In this document: piece after piece, positions 1-11,100 of the stretch
Numbering within the stretch: the stretch's first letter is position 1
Layout of the letters: each line of letters starts with the position of its first letter
Source: Verrucomicrobia bacterium UBA1263
Lineage (GTDB): Bacteria; Verrucomicrobiota; Verrucomicrobiia; Limisphaerales; UBA1412
Direction: 5' to 3'
DNA length: 18,555 nucleotides
Assembly (NCBI GenBank): GCA_002308515.1
Contig: DBVN01000075.1
Coordinates: forward strand, 17,071 to 35,625
The notes under the pieces: model-generated
What the model was told of the DNA's origin: nothing
The model's database searches: none
The model's input: the letters and a program-made list of their open reading frames with translations, nothing else
Program-made: the position numbers and the translations under genes

Positions 1-276
1 AGCCGCGTGCTGAAGTGGATCTGCGAACGCGTGGAAGGTACAGGCAAGGCTCAGGAAACCGCTATCGGTTATCTGCCGACGGTGGACGCGATCGACCGCA
101 CAGGCTGCAATGTCACGGAAGAAGACATGAAAGAGCTGCTGACGGTGGACAAGGAAGGCTGGCTGAAGGAGATCGAAAGCATTGGTGAAAACTATGCCAA
201 GTTCGGCGCGCATCTGCCCGCCGCTCTGAAAGAACAGCTGGAAAACCTGAAAGCTCGTTTGAACAAGATGGCATAA
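1..276 (+). CDS. pckG: Phosphoenolpyruvate carboxykinase (GTP), C-terminal part
   Basis: This is the last 91 codons of a reading frame open from base 1 and ending at TAA 274-276. The family converts oxaloacetate and GTP to PEP, CO2 and GDP in the cytosol (gluconeogenesis, or the reverse in some fermenting anaerobes). The fragment follows the known tail of GTP-type PEPCK: a helix with RVLKWICERVEG, then ETAIGYLPT, then a Leu-rich segment with MKELLTVDKEGWLKEI, then HLPAAL and a final charged helix ending in LNKMA. This matches the order in animal PCK1 (RVL..., IGYIP, MELFSISKEFW, ADLP, LKQRISQM). The catalytic and nucleotide-binding residues lie upstream of the window, so activity cannot be judged. 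It is convergent with the secreted-protein operon on the other strand and shares a hairpin with it. Identification is by family resemblance and is confident. Confidence 0.9.
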   Translation, partial: SRVLKWICERVEGTGKAQETAIGYLPTVDAIDRTGCNVTEEDMKELLTVDKEGWLKEIESIGENYAKFGAHLPAALKEQLENLKARLNKMA

Positions 277-297
277 TCCAGGCCGTCTGAAAAATCG

Positions 298-337
298 AAA
301 AGGAACCATGGTCCGAACAGATCATGGTTCCTTTTTT
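298..337. terminator. Intrinsic terminator shared by convergent genes
   Basis: A 13-bp stem is formed by bases 298-310 and 323-335 (core GGAACCATG with CATGGTTCC) around a 12-nt loop. On the plus strand it continues into a run of T. On the minus strand the stem ends in TTTT, followed by CGA and another T run. It sits 22 nt after the PEPCK stop and about 15 nt beyond the stop of the beta-helix gene on the minus strand, so it probably ends transcription from both sides. Confidence 0.85.
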
Positions 338-351
338 AATGAGCCCGGTGA

Positions 352-1941
352 TCAGCGGGTCTGGCTTGTCCGGAAGAAGTGTACAGAAGTGTCATTTCCG
401 GGTGTATAAGTGAAGGTGGCCACGCCTTGGGCATTCGACATTTGTGTGTCGATCAATTCCCATTCCATATCCGAACCGGCAGTGTAGAGACTGACTTTGT
501 AATCAGGGCCGCTGGTGCTTTTGACGGTCAGCTGACCATCGCTGCCCTTGGATATCTTCAGCGCGTATTTATAGACAGTATCTACTCCCGCGTCATAGAT
601 AGGCGCAGTGGCCGGCGCGATGATGACGTTATCGGCGACGTAATTGTTTTTAGAGCCGAATTGGATGTAGATGCCGTATTTCATGAAGGATGTGCCGGCG
701 TTGGAAAGGTGGTTGGCAATCAGCCGGACATCACTGCCGCAGGTTTGGATACCGGAGAACATTCCCATCCAGCCGCAGTTCCGGCAGACGTTCCGCTGGA
801 TCAGGAAATCCTCACCGGCGGCCATGATGCCGGAGTTGCCGGTGACGTTGATATTGTTGTCCTCGATCACGGCATGGGTCAGTTTGTAGCCGGAAAATGA
901 ATTCATCTGGATGCCGCGCTCCACACAGTTGTCCACATAGTTGCGGCTGACTTCCACGTTGCTTAGATTGTTGAAGGAGGCCAGCGCGGCGATGCCGACC
1001 TCATCAGAGTAGCTGACCTTGTTGTCAGTGATCTTGATCTGGTCGCCGCCGCTGACAAAGATACCGTACTTGACACGGGTCAGTTTATTATTGGAGATAG
1101 TGATGTCCGAAAAATTGACAGGCACATTCGGATCCTGACAGGTCGCGAAAAGCATAATGCCCCGCTCCAGGATATTAGTCAGCGTATTGTTCTGGATATG
1201 GATATCGTGTTTCAAGTTTGGCGAGAAGCATTCGATTTCGAAACCACGCTGACAGTTTTCCACATAATTATGCTTCACCAGCCAATGGCTGCCGATACCG
1301 CTGACAGCCGCGCCGTCCACTTCCAGATTGGTCACGTTGGTAGCGCCGCCGTCATAGAAAGAGCAGTCGGTGACGGTGACGTTCTGCGAGGTCTTGGGAC
1401 TCCAGAGATGAGAAATGGCGTGATTGCCGAAACCCGTAAACCGGCAGTCGCTGATATCGATGCCGTCATTGAAATTCCGCAGAAGGATCATGCTGTGGAT
1501 GAGCGGAGTGGGGCTGCCGTCGATCTCGCCGTCCGGAACAGGGGAGTGGTCACTTTCAAAATCAAGACCACGGATCACGATATTGGTGCAATTCTGCATC
1601 ACAAAAACATCACCCGCGCCGGGAGCCTGAATAAGTGTATCCTCTTCGCCTTCGATAGTGATATTGCTCTTGCGGATCATCTGGATGGGTGCCATCTTAT
1701 CCGGCAACGGTTCATACCAGGGAACAATGATGGGTGTGACCGGATACGTTCCGCTCGCGATCCGGACTGTGTCGCCGTCAGCGGTCTGATCCAGCGCCGC
1801 CTGGATCGTAAGAAAAGGCAGATCGGGATCGCCCGGCCGCGCGGTGTCGTCATCTCCTTCCGTGGAGACATACAAAGTGGAAGCTGCCACCGGCAGTGCC
1901 AGCAGAACCAGCGACGAAATAAAAGCGATATATTTTTTCAT
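352..1941 (-). CDS. Secreted right-handed beta-helix protein
   Basis: The product has 529 residues. A signal peptide is clear: MKKYIAFISS, then a hydrophobic Leu/Val/Ala stretch, with cleavage near residue 21 (PVAA/ST). Residues about 22-60 show the usual opening of DUF1565-type or pectate-lyase-like beta-helices (PFLTIQAALDQTADGDTVRI, ASGTYPV). Residues about 90-450 are a run of helix coils with repeated strand and Asn patterns such as NIVIRGLDF, DIHIQNNTL, DITISNNKL, IKITDNKV and NVEVSRNYV. The last 70 residues are a separate beta module with W-E and ending VHFFRTSQTR, related to the C-termini of the three upstream proteins. No catalytic residue set of a known lyase or hydrolase could be assigned, so this may be a binding or structural protein or a polysaccharide-active enzyme. 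It is the last gene of the operon, 75 nt after its neighbour. That gap contains a possible minus-strand TATGAT, with TTGACG 14 nt upstream of it, so a separate weak promoter is possible. No ribosome binding site is visible. Confidence 0.85.
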   Translation of the reverse strand: MKKYIAFISSLVLLALPVAASTLYVSTEGDDDTARPGDPDLPFLTIQAALDQTADGDTVRIASGTYPVTPIIVPWYEPLPDKMAPIQMIRKSNITIEGEEDTLIQAPGAGDVFVMQNCTNIVIRGLDFESDHSPVPDGEIDGSPTPLIHSMILLRNFNDGIDISDCRFTGFGNHAISHLWSPKTSQNVTVTDCSFYDGGATNVTNLEVDGAAVSGIGSHWLVKHNYVENCQRGFEIECFSPNLKHDIHIQNNTLTNILERGIMLFATCQDPNVPVNFSDITISNNKLTRVKYGIFVSGGDQIKITDNKVSYSDEVGIAALASFNNLSNVEVSRNYVDNCVERGIQMNSFSGYKLTHAVIEDNNINVTGNSGIMAAGEDFLIQRNVCRNCGWMGMFSGIQTCGSDVRLIANHLSNAGTSFMKYGIYIQFGSKNNYVADNVIIAPATAPIYDAGVDTVYKYALKISKGSDGQLTVKSTSGPDYKVSLYTAGSDMEWELIDTQMSNAQGVATFTYTPGNDTSVHFFRTSQTR

Positions 1942-2016
1942 TTCTATTGGTTTTAATTTAGTTTATTCAAAACTCTTTTTACTCTGTGGGATTCTGTGTT
2001 CTGTATCATAAAGAGA

Positions 2017-5000
2017 TCATTCATCGTCAACTCGAACCCGATAAAAAGTATTCTCTCCCTCGCGGTCTAACGTAACGATATAGTTGGCGGCCTCATACAG
2101 GACAGGTTCCCATGTCTGCAAATCATTGGATTTTTCAATGATAAAATGACTCCCGGCAATAATACGGAAACTGATTTGCTCCGCGTCAACAGTAAGTGTT
2201 TCAGCAATGATGCGCGGCGGTGAATATGGCGGATAATAGCCGGGAGTGCCCCCAAGTAAAGTAGGAGACCAATTCGCCGGAAGACTCATTGTTTCCGCAT
2301 CCGCGAGGGGTTCATTTAATTCGATGGCGCGTCCGCCGCGATCTGTTTCCGGGTACCATTTATTGGAATAAGTGATTTGCTGGATCAGCATTCCTTCCGG
2401 TGTCAGCAGCTGGATCGTTTCACCTTTGCGTGCGAGGTTGCCGGAGTAGTTTCCAAGAGCGACGATGTCGGAGTCATTGTACCTTGTTTCAAAAACAGAT
2501 TTATTTTTAGTCACCACAAGACTCTTTTTGGGAAGCAGGACATGATCGGGAAAAGTAAAGGTGATGCCATCAGCGATCTGTATATTTTTCAGCTGAATGG
2601 TATTGGTCCCGCAGTTGGTCAATTCCAGCCAGGCGTAGTTGTCCAGATCGGCATTGATATCATTTTCATACATGGCTGGCGCGTACATGATCTCCGTGAT
2701 TCGCAGAGATGCGTAATCACCGAGCGTGTCACCACTGTAATCCATCTGGGAAATCAATTCACCCGTTTTATCGTAAAGCTCAAGACTTGTGCTTGGATTT
2801 TCTGTGTCGGTCCTGTAGGGGCCAACAGCAAAAAGTCTGGAGCCGCTTGAGGGAAGGACTTCACGCGCACGGAATGCTTTCAGATCCGCCGTGACGTAAA
2901 GAATATTTCCCGCCAGCAGAACAGTACCGGGATCAAAATCGTATTGCATCATTCCGCGCAGTTTCCAGTGACTGATATCCACGGGATAATCACCGATGTT
3001 TGTCAGACAGATATACGCTTCGGAGGCATTCTTCAGAAGGGAAGACGGGACGATCTCAAGGATCTGGATATTCGTTTTGCAATCCGCCTCCGGGACAGGA
3101 TACGATTCCATATATTTTTGGATGCTGGCGATCCGCTGTGGCAGATAGGCATCCCGAATACGTTCAAATTCTTCTCTGGGTGTGCGCGGAAATATAGAGT
3201 TTGGCCATTTTTTCTCATCCAATTCCATATCTGTGACCTCGAGTCCTTCCGGATCCATGAGATCCTGTTTTGCGCGCATTTCCCGGAGAAACGGAAGATT
3301 TTCATCCGGGGCTTCGCACCAGTAGAATTCCTCATCCATCAATGTGAGCAGACGGCAGCGGATCATGTTAGAAAGATTCGGATCGAAGGAATATCCCAGA
3401 TACAGTCCATTGATAATGTACCACCAGCCGAGCCAGAGATCAGTTTGAATATTATCGTTGAAATAATAGGGCGCGGAGTATCGTCCCCAGGTCAGATCAA
3501 GATCCCAGGGCAGGATCTTCCACTCACCGGAGCCGTCGCTGTCACGGTAAAGATAATAGTTTTTCCAGCCCTGGTCGGCATGATTCATAATGAGGGATGC
3601 CGCGAAGTAATTGACCATCTCCGGAATGTTTGTGTGGTCGTAAAGGTAATCCACACGTTCATGGAGCTGAAAAGCACTGCTTATTCTGTAGATGAATTCC
3701 TCCAGATCGGAGTTATCTTCCCAGCGGCGTGTACGCTTGGTGGAAGCATTCACATCTTCCAGGTTATCATCTATCTTGTAAAGCGCGCCGTTGGGATCAA
3801 GCCCTGAGCGTTCCAGCCAGGGTTCATCTCCATCTTCTGTGAGGTCATAGATACCTCGGAATTCACCACGCGCCTGCACGCGGACAGGAAAGCTTTTCTG
3901 AGCGGGAACACCTGCACGCTCAAAGAAACTGTACGCGGTGGAACTGCGGACTTTCGACTTGTCCCCATACGGACTGATGAGACGCAGATCGGAATAGCGC
4001 TCCATCCCATCGAATAAAAGGAATTTATGATCTTTGTTGAATTCAACACCGAAAGAGCGCTTATTGAAAAATGATGTGGTTTGCCCTTTATTTTGGAAAA
4101 AGACATTTTCATAGAATTCATTGTTAAAGACAAGACAGCCGCGGCAGCCGTTTCCGATCGAAAGGTTATCAGGAAAAATTTCTATGACTGGCAAATGTGT
4201 TTCAAAAGGAGACTGCGCGGTGACTGTTCCAAAGTATTCCGGCGTGCGCGCGGGATCCAGAAAATATGGCCAGCGGCTGACATGTCCCTCAATATCTATG
4301 GCGCGGATGTACCAGCGAACCACTTCACCTTCCTCAATGTCATCACATGGAATAAATGCCCCATAGATGCCATCCTCCGCAATGCCGTCCCCGTGTTCCC
4401 CGTCATCGAACATAGGGGTTTCATGCAGATCCGAATTGCGCCCGATGATCCAGCGCAGCAAAACTGTCTTTGTATCCTGCACACCACGATCGACACGGAT
4501 CGTCACATTGACAGGCTGATCTGCACTTGGGCGGTCAGGCAGAGCCGGTAAGTATTGATGTTCGGAGAGGATCGGACCGCGGTCCTGAGGTCCCAAGAGA
4601 TTTGCCGCGCCAGGTGTGGGATCACAAAAATAACGTGTCCGTGAAAGATCATCCGTGTACCCGTAGGAAACACCCCAGTACTGTTTGGGGTAGTTCTCAT
4701 ACACAGTGGCTGTTTTCCCGCTGATTTCGGTCAGCGCCAAATAACCGGATTCCGCTGAAAGTTTGAAGTTGCAGTGCAGCTCTTCATCTGGAGAGTTTTG
4801 TTCACGTCCTGAAGCGAATACCAGCAGCCGCTGTTTAGCTTTCAGAACGATATCGGGAAAGATCCATTTGAACGGTTTTTTCGCTTTGTCGGTGAGACCC
4901 CATCCTTTTAAAGAGACATCTTCATCGCCTGAATTGCAGATCTCGATCCAGTCTGAATTTTGGCCGTCTTTATCCATCAGACTTCCGTTGTTCACGGCCA

Positions 5001-5094
5001 TAAATTCAGAGATGAAGACACCACTGGCGTGGATTCCCCACGTTTGCAGACAGAGGATTCCCGTAATGAGAAGTAATTTTATTTTATGATTCAT
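2017..5094 (-). CDS. Secreted CotH kinase family protein with three lamin-tail domains
   Basis: The product has 1025 residues. A signal peptide covers about residues 1-23 (MNHKIKLLLITGILCLQTWG, cleavage near HAS). The order is: LTD at about 24-168 (VFISEFMAVN, DWIEICNSGD, GWGLTD, CNFKLS, PTPGAAN); an Ig-like segment at about 170-285; a CotH domain at about 295-665; LTD-like at about 670-780; LTD at about 798-952 (LRITEIMYAP, YAWLELTN, NLARKGE, SNKWYPETD, GGTPGYY); and a terminal beta module at 955-1025 ending FYRVRVDDE. The CotH part has GEFRGIYDLTEDGD, NGALYKID, NHAD, NYYLYRDSDG and PWDLDLTWG, with P at 529 and Asp at 531 and 533. CotH proteins are Fam20C-like secreted or spore-coat protein kinases, and this domain keeps the Asp pair expected of an active member. 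The gene begins 9 nt after its upstream neighbour, so they are surely cotranscribed. The substrate is unknown. Confidence 0.88.
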   Translation of the reverse strand: MNHKIKLLLITGILCLQTWGIHASGVFISEFMAVNNGSLMDKDGQNSDWIEICNSGDEDVSLKGWGLTDKAKKPFKWIFPDIVLKAKQRLLVFASGREQNSPDEELHCNFKLSAESGYLALTEISGKTATVYENYPKQYWGVSYGYTDDLSRTRYFCDPTPGAANLLGPQDRGPILSEHQYLPALPDRPSADQPVNVTIRVDRGVQDTKTVLLRWIIGRNSDLHETPMFDDGEHGDGIAEDGIYGAFIPCDDIEEGEVVRWYIRAIDIEGHVSRWPYFLDPARTPEYFGTVTAQSPFETHLPVIEIFPDNLSIGNGCRGCLVFNNEFYENVFFQNKGQTTSFFNKRSFGVEFNKDHKFLLFDGMERYSDLRLISPYGDKSKVRSSTAYSFFERAGVPAQKSFPVRVQARGEFRGIYDLTEDGDEPWLERSGLDPNGALYKIDDNLEDVNASTKRTRRWEDNSDLEEFIYRISSAFQLHERVDYLYDHTNIPEMVNYFAASLIMNHADQGWKNYYLYRDSDGSGEWKILPWDLDLTWGRYSAPYYFNDNIQTDLWLGWWYIINGLYLGYSFDPNLSNMIRCRLLTLMDEEFYWCEAPDENLPFLREMRAKQDLMDPEGLEVTDMELDEKKWPNSIFPRTPREEFERIRDAYLPQRIASIQKYMESYPVPEADCKTNIQILEIVPSSLLKNASEAYICLTNIGDYPVDISHWKLRGMMQYDFDPGTVLLAGNILYVTADLKAFRAREVLPSSGSRLFAVGPYRTDTENPSTSLELYDKTGELISQMDYSGDTLGDYASLRITEIMYAPAMYENDINADLDNYAWLELTNCGTNTIQLKNIQIADGITFTFPDHVLLPKKSLVVTKNKSVFETRYNDSDIVALGNYSGNLARKGETIQLLTPEGMLIQQITYSNKWYPETDRGGRAIELNEPLADAETMSLPANWSPTLLGGTPGYYPPYSPPRIIAETLTVDAEQISFRIIAGSHFIIEKSNDLQTWEPVLYEAANYIVTLDREGENTFYRVRVDDE

Positions 5095-5103
5095 TCGTTG
5101 TTA

Positions 5104-8100
5104 TCAGGGCAGAACGATAAGACGATAGAAAATATTATCATGCTCCATCCACGGAGCTTTGATTTCGAGTAATTCTGTTTGGGCAGCATTGGGCAGGGAA
5201 ACGAGTGTCTCCCAGGCTTGCTCTTCATTCGCGCGGTATTCCACAAGATAATCCAGCCCTTGAACGACGGGGATCTCGAATATCACCCATCGCTCATTTT
5301 CAATGGATTCCAAGCGGATATTGAAAATCTTCAGACAGTCCTCCGGATCCAGCGGATCGGTTTGGATCCAGTATTCTTCAATATTGGTCAATCCGTCACC
5401 ATCCGCATCCAGAGTCGCGTCGGAAGGATCATTAGGATCAAATTGATATTTCAATTCCCATGCGTCCGGCATTCCATCCGTGTCCGTGTCAAAGTCATCA
5501 GGGTACGCGTCCAGGATATTGCGCGCACCGGGCGTGTCATATTCAAATGTATAGATCAAATCACCGCCGTCGGGATAACGCCCTTCGGAGATGCCTTTTT
5601 CCTGTTTCGCGAAGGTTACGATGTCCGCGATCGCTCCGCGTGGATTGACCAGTGCCAATGTTTCACCGGAACCACTGAGCTTGAAGTTGACATGATGCGC
5701 GCCTTTCTCCAGTTCCTCGTCGGCCATGATCTTGACCCACGCGTGCAGACCTGCTCCCAGATAGGATCGATTGGGAATGCGATATTGCATTAGATCACCA
5801 AGATCATCTGTGAGGTAATAGCCGCTGAGATCAACGGGACAAGTGCCGGGATTGTATAACTCAAACCAGTCACCGCCGCTGCGGGGAGTGGCCATCCATT
5901 CATTGATTTTTACCTGGCTGGCATTGCCCAACTCCAGTGCCTGATTCGGTTTGCCCGGTGTAGGGGCGGAAAGCTGCCACTCATCCCGGCTCCAGCTCAT
6001 TCGTGAAATGCTCAGATCCGAAGTTTGGAAACCGTACCGGACAGAATCCATCAATGAACCGTCAGCAGCGAAGAGGTAAACCGCGTCGCCGTTTTTGCTC
6101 AGATCGAATGGTGCCACAGGGCTGCCCGATTCTACTGGCGAATCAGAACAGGGAATGACCAGGTATTTCCCCGATTCCAGAATGCTGTTCTGCGGGAAAA
6201 CAAAGAGAGTCGGTCGTTCAGGGTCATTGCTCAGGCTCATTCCACCCAGATCCAAGACGGTCTCTGTTGGATTGAACAACTCGATCCAGTCACAAAGGTC
6301 TTCCTTGTTCCAGCGGTATGTGTGGCTTGCCGCAAAAATCTCGCTGATGCGCGCGCAGGGGACAGAAGGAATATAGTTTGTGACATAGCGCTCGGCCAGC
6401 AGTTCGATACCCATGACCGCGTCCGAGCTGCCCGGTTTATCCTGATGGAGTTCGGCCGCGATATAGTTCGTGCCGGCATGGAGATTCGGCAGTTCCACAG
6501 TATAAGGTCCCTGCAGTCGGCCTTCATTGCTGATCGCGAATGTGGCATAGTAAACATCACCGTCACGCATATTGACCCGGCAGAATTCTTCATTGTCATG
6601 ATAAACCACGATGCCGTCATCCAGGATCGCGTATAGGTGGAATTGCCAATATGAATCAGGATCATTCCAGTCATTCGCTTGTTCTTCGGTCACGTCAAAA
6701 GCCGTGCGGAAGTAATAGGTGATGGGACCCAATTTGAGCGGAGTGTTTTTTGGTGCCGGCAGTGGTTCATATTCATTATAAAAGAGAGCGCGTCCGGTTT
6801 CCCATTCGGAATCATCATAATCATTCTCTCTCCATGCTTTCAATAAATTTTTTCCACTTTGATCGAACTTCCACTGATTCGTCATGGATATCAGTGCCAC
6901 ACTTTCAGTTTCGATCTGTCGTGTCAGACTGTAACCCAGATTTTTTGTTCCCGGTGTAGGCGGATCAAAACTTAAAATAACACCACCGCCATCAGGTACG
7001 CGTCCAGATGAAATATCCGATTTCTGGGAGTGATAGGCAACAGAATCGATGATGTTCGATTCGGAATCCGAAAGGAAGATACTGCCGATGGATGCGGAGA
7101 GTTTAAAATTCAGATGCTCATATCCCGATTCCGGCTTGCCATCGGCGATAAAGACAGCAAATCCATGTGAGGGAATATAAGTATTGTCAGCGATCACCGA
7201 GCGATTTAAATGCATCGGAGCATCCGATAGAAAGAGACCGCCCATCGCGACGGGCAGCGATCCGGGATTATAGATTTCAATAAAATCACCTGTACCGATG
7301 GATTGCTCATGTGTGAGCCATTCATTGATTCTCAGTGTGTATGCGGCACCCAGTTCGATGCACAGATTCCCGGATCCCGGTGTTGGAGTGCAAAGTGTCC
7401 ATTGACTCGCGTTCATGCGGCCCAGTGTGTATTCAGGGATGTTCTGTCCCCAGGTAACGGAATCACATACCGTTTCGCCCCGCATCAAATAGAGCTGCCC
7501 GCCCCGCGCGTTCAAGGTCAGTAGATCGCCGGTTGGGATGACACTGTATGCATTCGGAATCAACTGGCCGATTTCAGATAAACCGATTTTTTCCGGCAGT
7601 TCGGGATCGTCTGTAATGGAGAATCCTGTCATATCAATTTCTTCATCTCCAAAATTCAAAATCTCAATTTGCTGTTTTTTAAAGTCGATCTCATTCAGCC
7701 GGACTTGCGTCAGAGTTTGTTCACTGGGCGCGTCTGTGCTGATCTCCCAGGAAGCGGAGCGTGCCATATAGAGTGCTTCACCCATATATGGATCATCATC
7801 CCAGATCCCGATATGCTTCTTACCGGAGACCTCTGCAAAATAAATACCGTCTTCCAGATCATTCAGTTCCAGTGTTTGGGTGATGGGATACTCATCGCTC
7901 CACTCACCAAAGATGCCATCCCGATTCAGGCGATACCGGTATGCGATATACCCTGCGCCGTTGGGCAGATCGGGAACATCGACACCGAAATCGCTGTAGC
8001 AGGAACCGATTTGAAGTTGGATATTTCTGTTGCTGACAGGAGTGGATGGTTCACCGGAAATGCTGACACCACGATGTGTGTATAGTCCCTTGCTGCGGTC

Positions 8101-11100
8101 GTTTTCAGCGGTTCCAATGGCAGGGGAACTGGCTTGCGGAGTAAACCACTTTTTCATGATTTGCGCCTGCTCCCATGTTTGGAAATTCAATGTCTCTTCC
8201 ACGGCGGGGATATATGTAAACTTCGGATCGCACAAAGAATTGTTTCCACCGCGTGCCCATTCTTCTGTCGTGTCCCAGGGTTCGCTCAGTAGATTGCCCT
8301 CAAAAGTAATAACAGCGTTGGTGTGACCACGCAGAACATTTTTGATGTCGTAGGTGATGTTATCCTGGAAATAATATCCTTTTGACTCCGGATACCCAAT
8401 ATCCACACAGCCCAGCATCCCGCAGTCGCTGTCGTTGCCGCCTTCGTTTGTGACTCGCACGATCGTATTATTGACTACGACGTGGAAATTACTGTCTTTG
8501 GCTTTGACGGCATGATCATTGTCATAGAAAAGATTTCCCGTGATATACAGCTCGGAAGTGCGTCCTTCGTCTTTGCCGCCGCTGATGGCTGAGGCACCGC
8601 CCCAGGATTTATTCTGGTGGGAATGCATCAGGATATTTCCTTCGACCCACGCGTCCGTTCCATCCAGATCCAGCAGGTCATCTCCGCTGCCCATGAAAAC
8701 ATTTTCGATGATTTGGAATTTTCCGGATTCAGTCCAGTTTCCATCCGTGATGTCAGCCGGGTCATTATGTCCGTAAACTTTTCCAAAATAATTCCGGTAA
8801 AAGATGCCCCGTCCTCCCATCAATGTACCGCCTGCGGCACGAACCAGCTGCATATCACCGGTGGACTCCGGAAAACGGCAGTGGCTGATCATGAAGGAAC
8901 ACCAGTTCAAATTGATGTATTGACAGTCTGTTGTGCCAAAGGTCAGATGATCCAGGAAGAATGTTCCGTAATTGCAGTTGATGGCCGCGACACCGTTGAA
9001 ATCTTTGAAATGCACATAGCAGAAACGATTTTCGGGATCGCCTTCCGCTCGGACCACGCCGGTATGATTAAAAGTAACGCTGGACCAGCGGCCGCCTCCG
9101 GGGATCCCTGCCAGCACGATAGGAGATTCTTCTGTACCTTCAGCCACGATGCGTGCATTTCTGGCTGGTGAGAGTGTGACACCTGTATTCAGATAGACAC
9201 ACGTTCCGGGTTCGATAGTGAGTGTTGCACCCGCGGCAATAGTTAATTTCTTGTTGATTTGCCAGGGACCATCAGCCGCGGTCAATGTGGTATCCTCTGT
9301 GATCGTATCTGTGTCCAGAATATGTGTTGATCCGGTATCGTACAAGATATACTGCTCATTGTATTCGACCTCATTGCCGTCTAAATCATAAATCTTGATG
9401 ATGATAAAATTCAATCCCGGATTCAATTCCAGCCGTTGGCTCCATTTCCCTTGCCAGGCCGTATAATCCACGGGGATGCCGTTGATGGTGATCTGCGATG
9501 TATGCTCCGCGTCGGCGGTACCTTCCAGCAGAAGATCAGCCTTGTGAACGGCGGGATAACCGTTGATTTCTTCAAATGTATTGCTGATGGAAAATTTTCC
9601 GGGGATTTGTGAAAGTACGTATGCCACATGATTGGCATTGAATGTTTTCATATTATTCAATGCGGTGGGGCTGATCCAGTCTCCCAGCACATTGTCTAAA
9701 AGAGCGTTCATTTTTTCCGGAGCAAAAATGCCTGTTCCCAGCTTACGAAGATGTTTGAAATAAAGCGGAGTGAACGCGCTGTTTGTCATGAAACGCCGGA
9801 CGGCAGGCAGTTCATTCATCGGCCAGATGGTTTTCCGATAAGGCTCCGTGCGTTCGCCCAGTCCCATCACGGAATCCATGTCATAGACGATCAGCGAAAA
9901 GCGCGGATCTTTTTCACCGCGATAGAGGGCGAAATCATCACCGACACCGGTCGCCAGGCATGTCTCCTGATTAGCCAAAAGCGTGTTCAGGGCAAAGTAC
10001 CGCATCCAGTTTTCAACGTTCACAGTGTTTTTTACGGCTTCCACATATTCCTCATTGGATGTCTTGTTCAGCACACGGATCAATTCTACCAGATCCGACC
10101 AGTCATTCTCCATGCTGTTGTTTTCCTTGACATACGCGTTCGTGTAGCTGGTCCAGCTTTCCGTTCTCCAGCCGAGATCAGCGATACCTAGATTCTGCGG
10201 ATAGGCATAGCGTTTTCCACGGTAGAGATTGCCGTTGTTATCTAATGGAAATTGGCGGTCAACAAAATCACTGTTCATCGGTTCATTCCCGGCATAAGAG
10301 CCGAATTGAGGCGCGATGGGATTCGCGAGATCTTCACCGTTGACGCGAACCTTTACGGGACGTGATTCCGCCATGGGCAGACCGATCTCTCTGGCGATCA
10401 CGCTGGAAATGATTTGGCAATAGGTATCCTTTGTATTCGTATTGAAAGAGGCGCGTCCTTCCCAATCGCGGTCTTTGGGCAGATTGATATGGATATTATG
10501 CGGCGTAAGCGAAGCAGTTCCTTTGCCGCGGTTGCGGAGGCCGGCCTGATAAAAAATCTCCGGCATCGGCTGGCTGGGTGTCTGACAGATCACCGTTCCA
10601 TTGACCAGCGCTTCACTCAGTCCCTGTTCTCCCCAGATTTTTGTTTTCAGATAATTGTATTCCAGCGGATCCATGATGACGCGCAGCATCGGCTGATCGC
10701 CGGAGTATTCTTCTTCATCCACCTGATAAAGCAGCCACGGTGTCCGTTTTTCTGCTTCCTCCACGTTGGGATAGATACGTGTCAAACCGCTCTCCGTTGT
10801 CGCGGTCAGATAGAATTCCACGATCGTTCCGACTGGCTGTTCGGGGAGTTTTGCGCTGAAATATCCATCGTATGCCAGCGTATCACCGTTTCCTTGAAAA
10901 TTCCCATTGTCCAGCATTTCGGTTTCAAGGAACTCATCCATCTCCGTTGTTTTCCAATGCGTGAAGACTTGAAAAGCCTCCTCACTGGATGTGTTTACCT
11001 GCGCACTGATGATGACGGCTTCTGTGGATTGCGGCAGAGCGGGAGAGTGGGTGACATTGCTCAGCAGAGGTGCCTGCTCCGGGATGCTGTCATGCCAGCT

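Noticed and set aside
352..1941. Specific pectate lyase call for the beta-helix protein
   Set aside because: The fold pattern is clear, but I could not place the catalytic Arg or the calcium-binding Asp set of any pectate lyase family, so only the fold is claimed.
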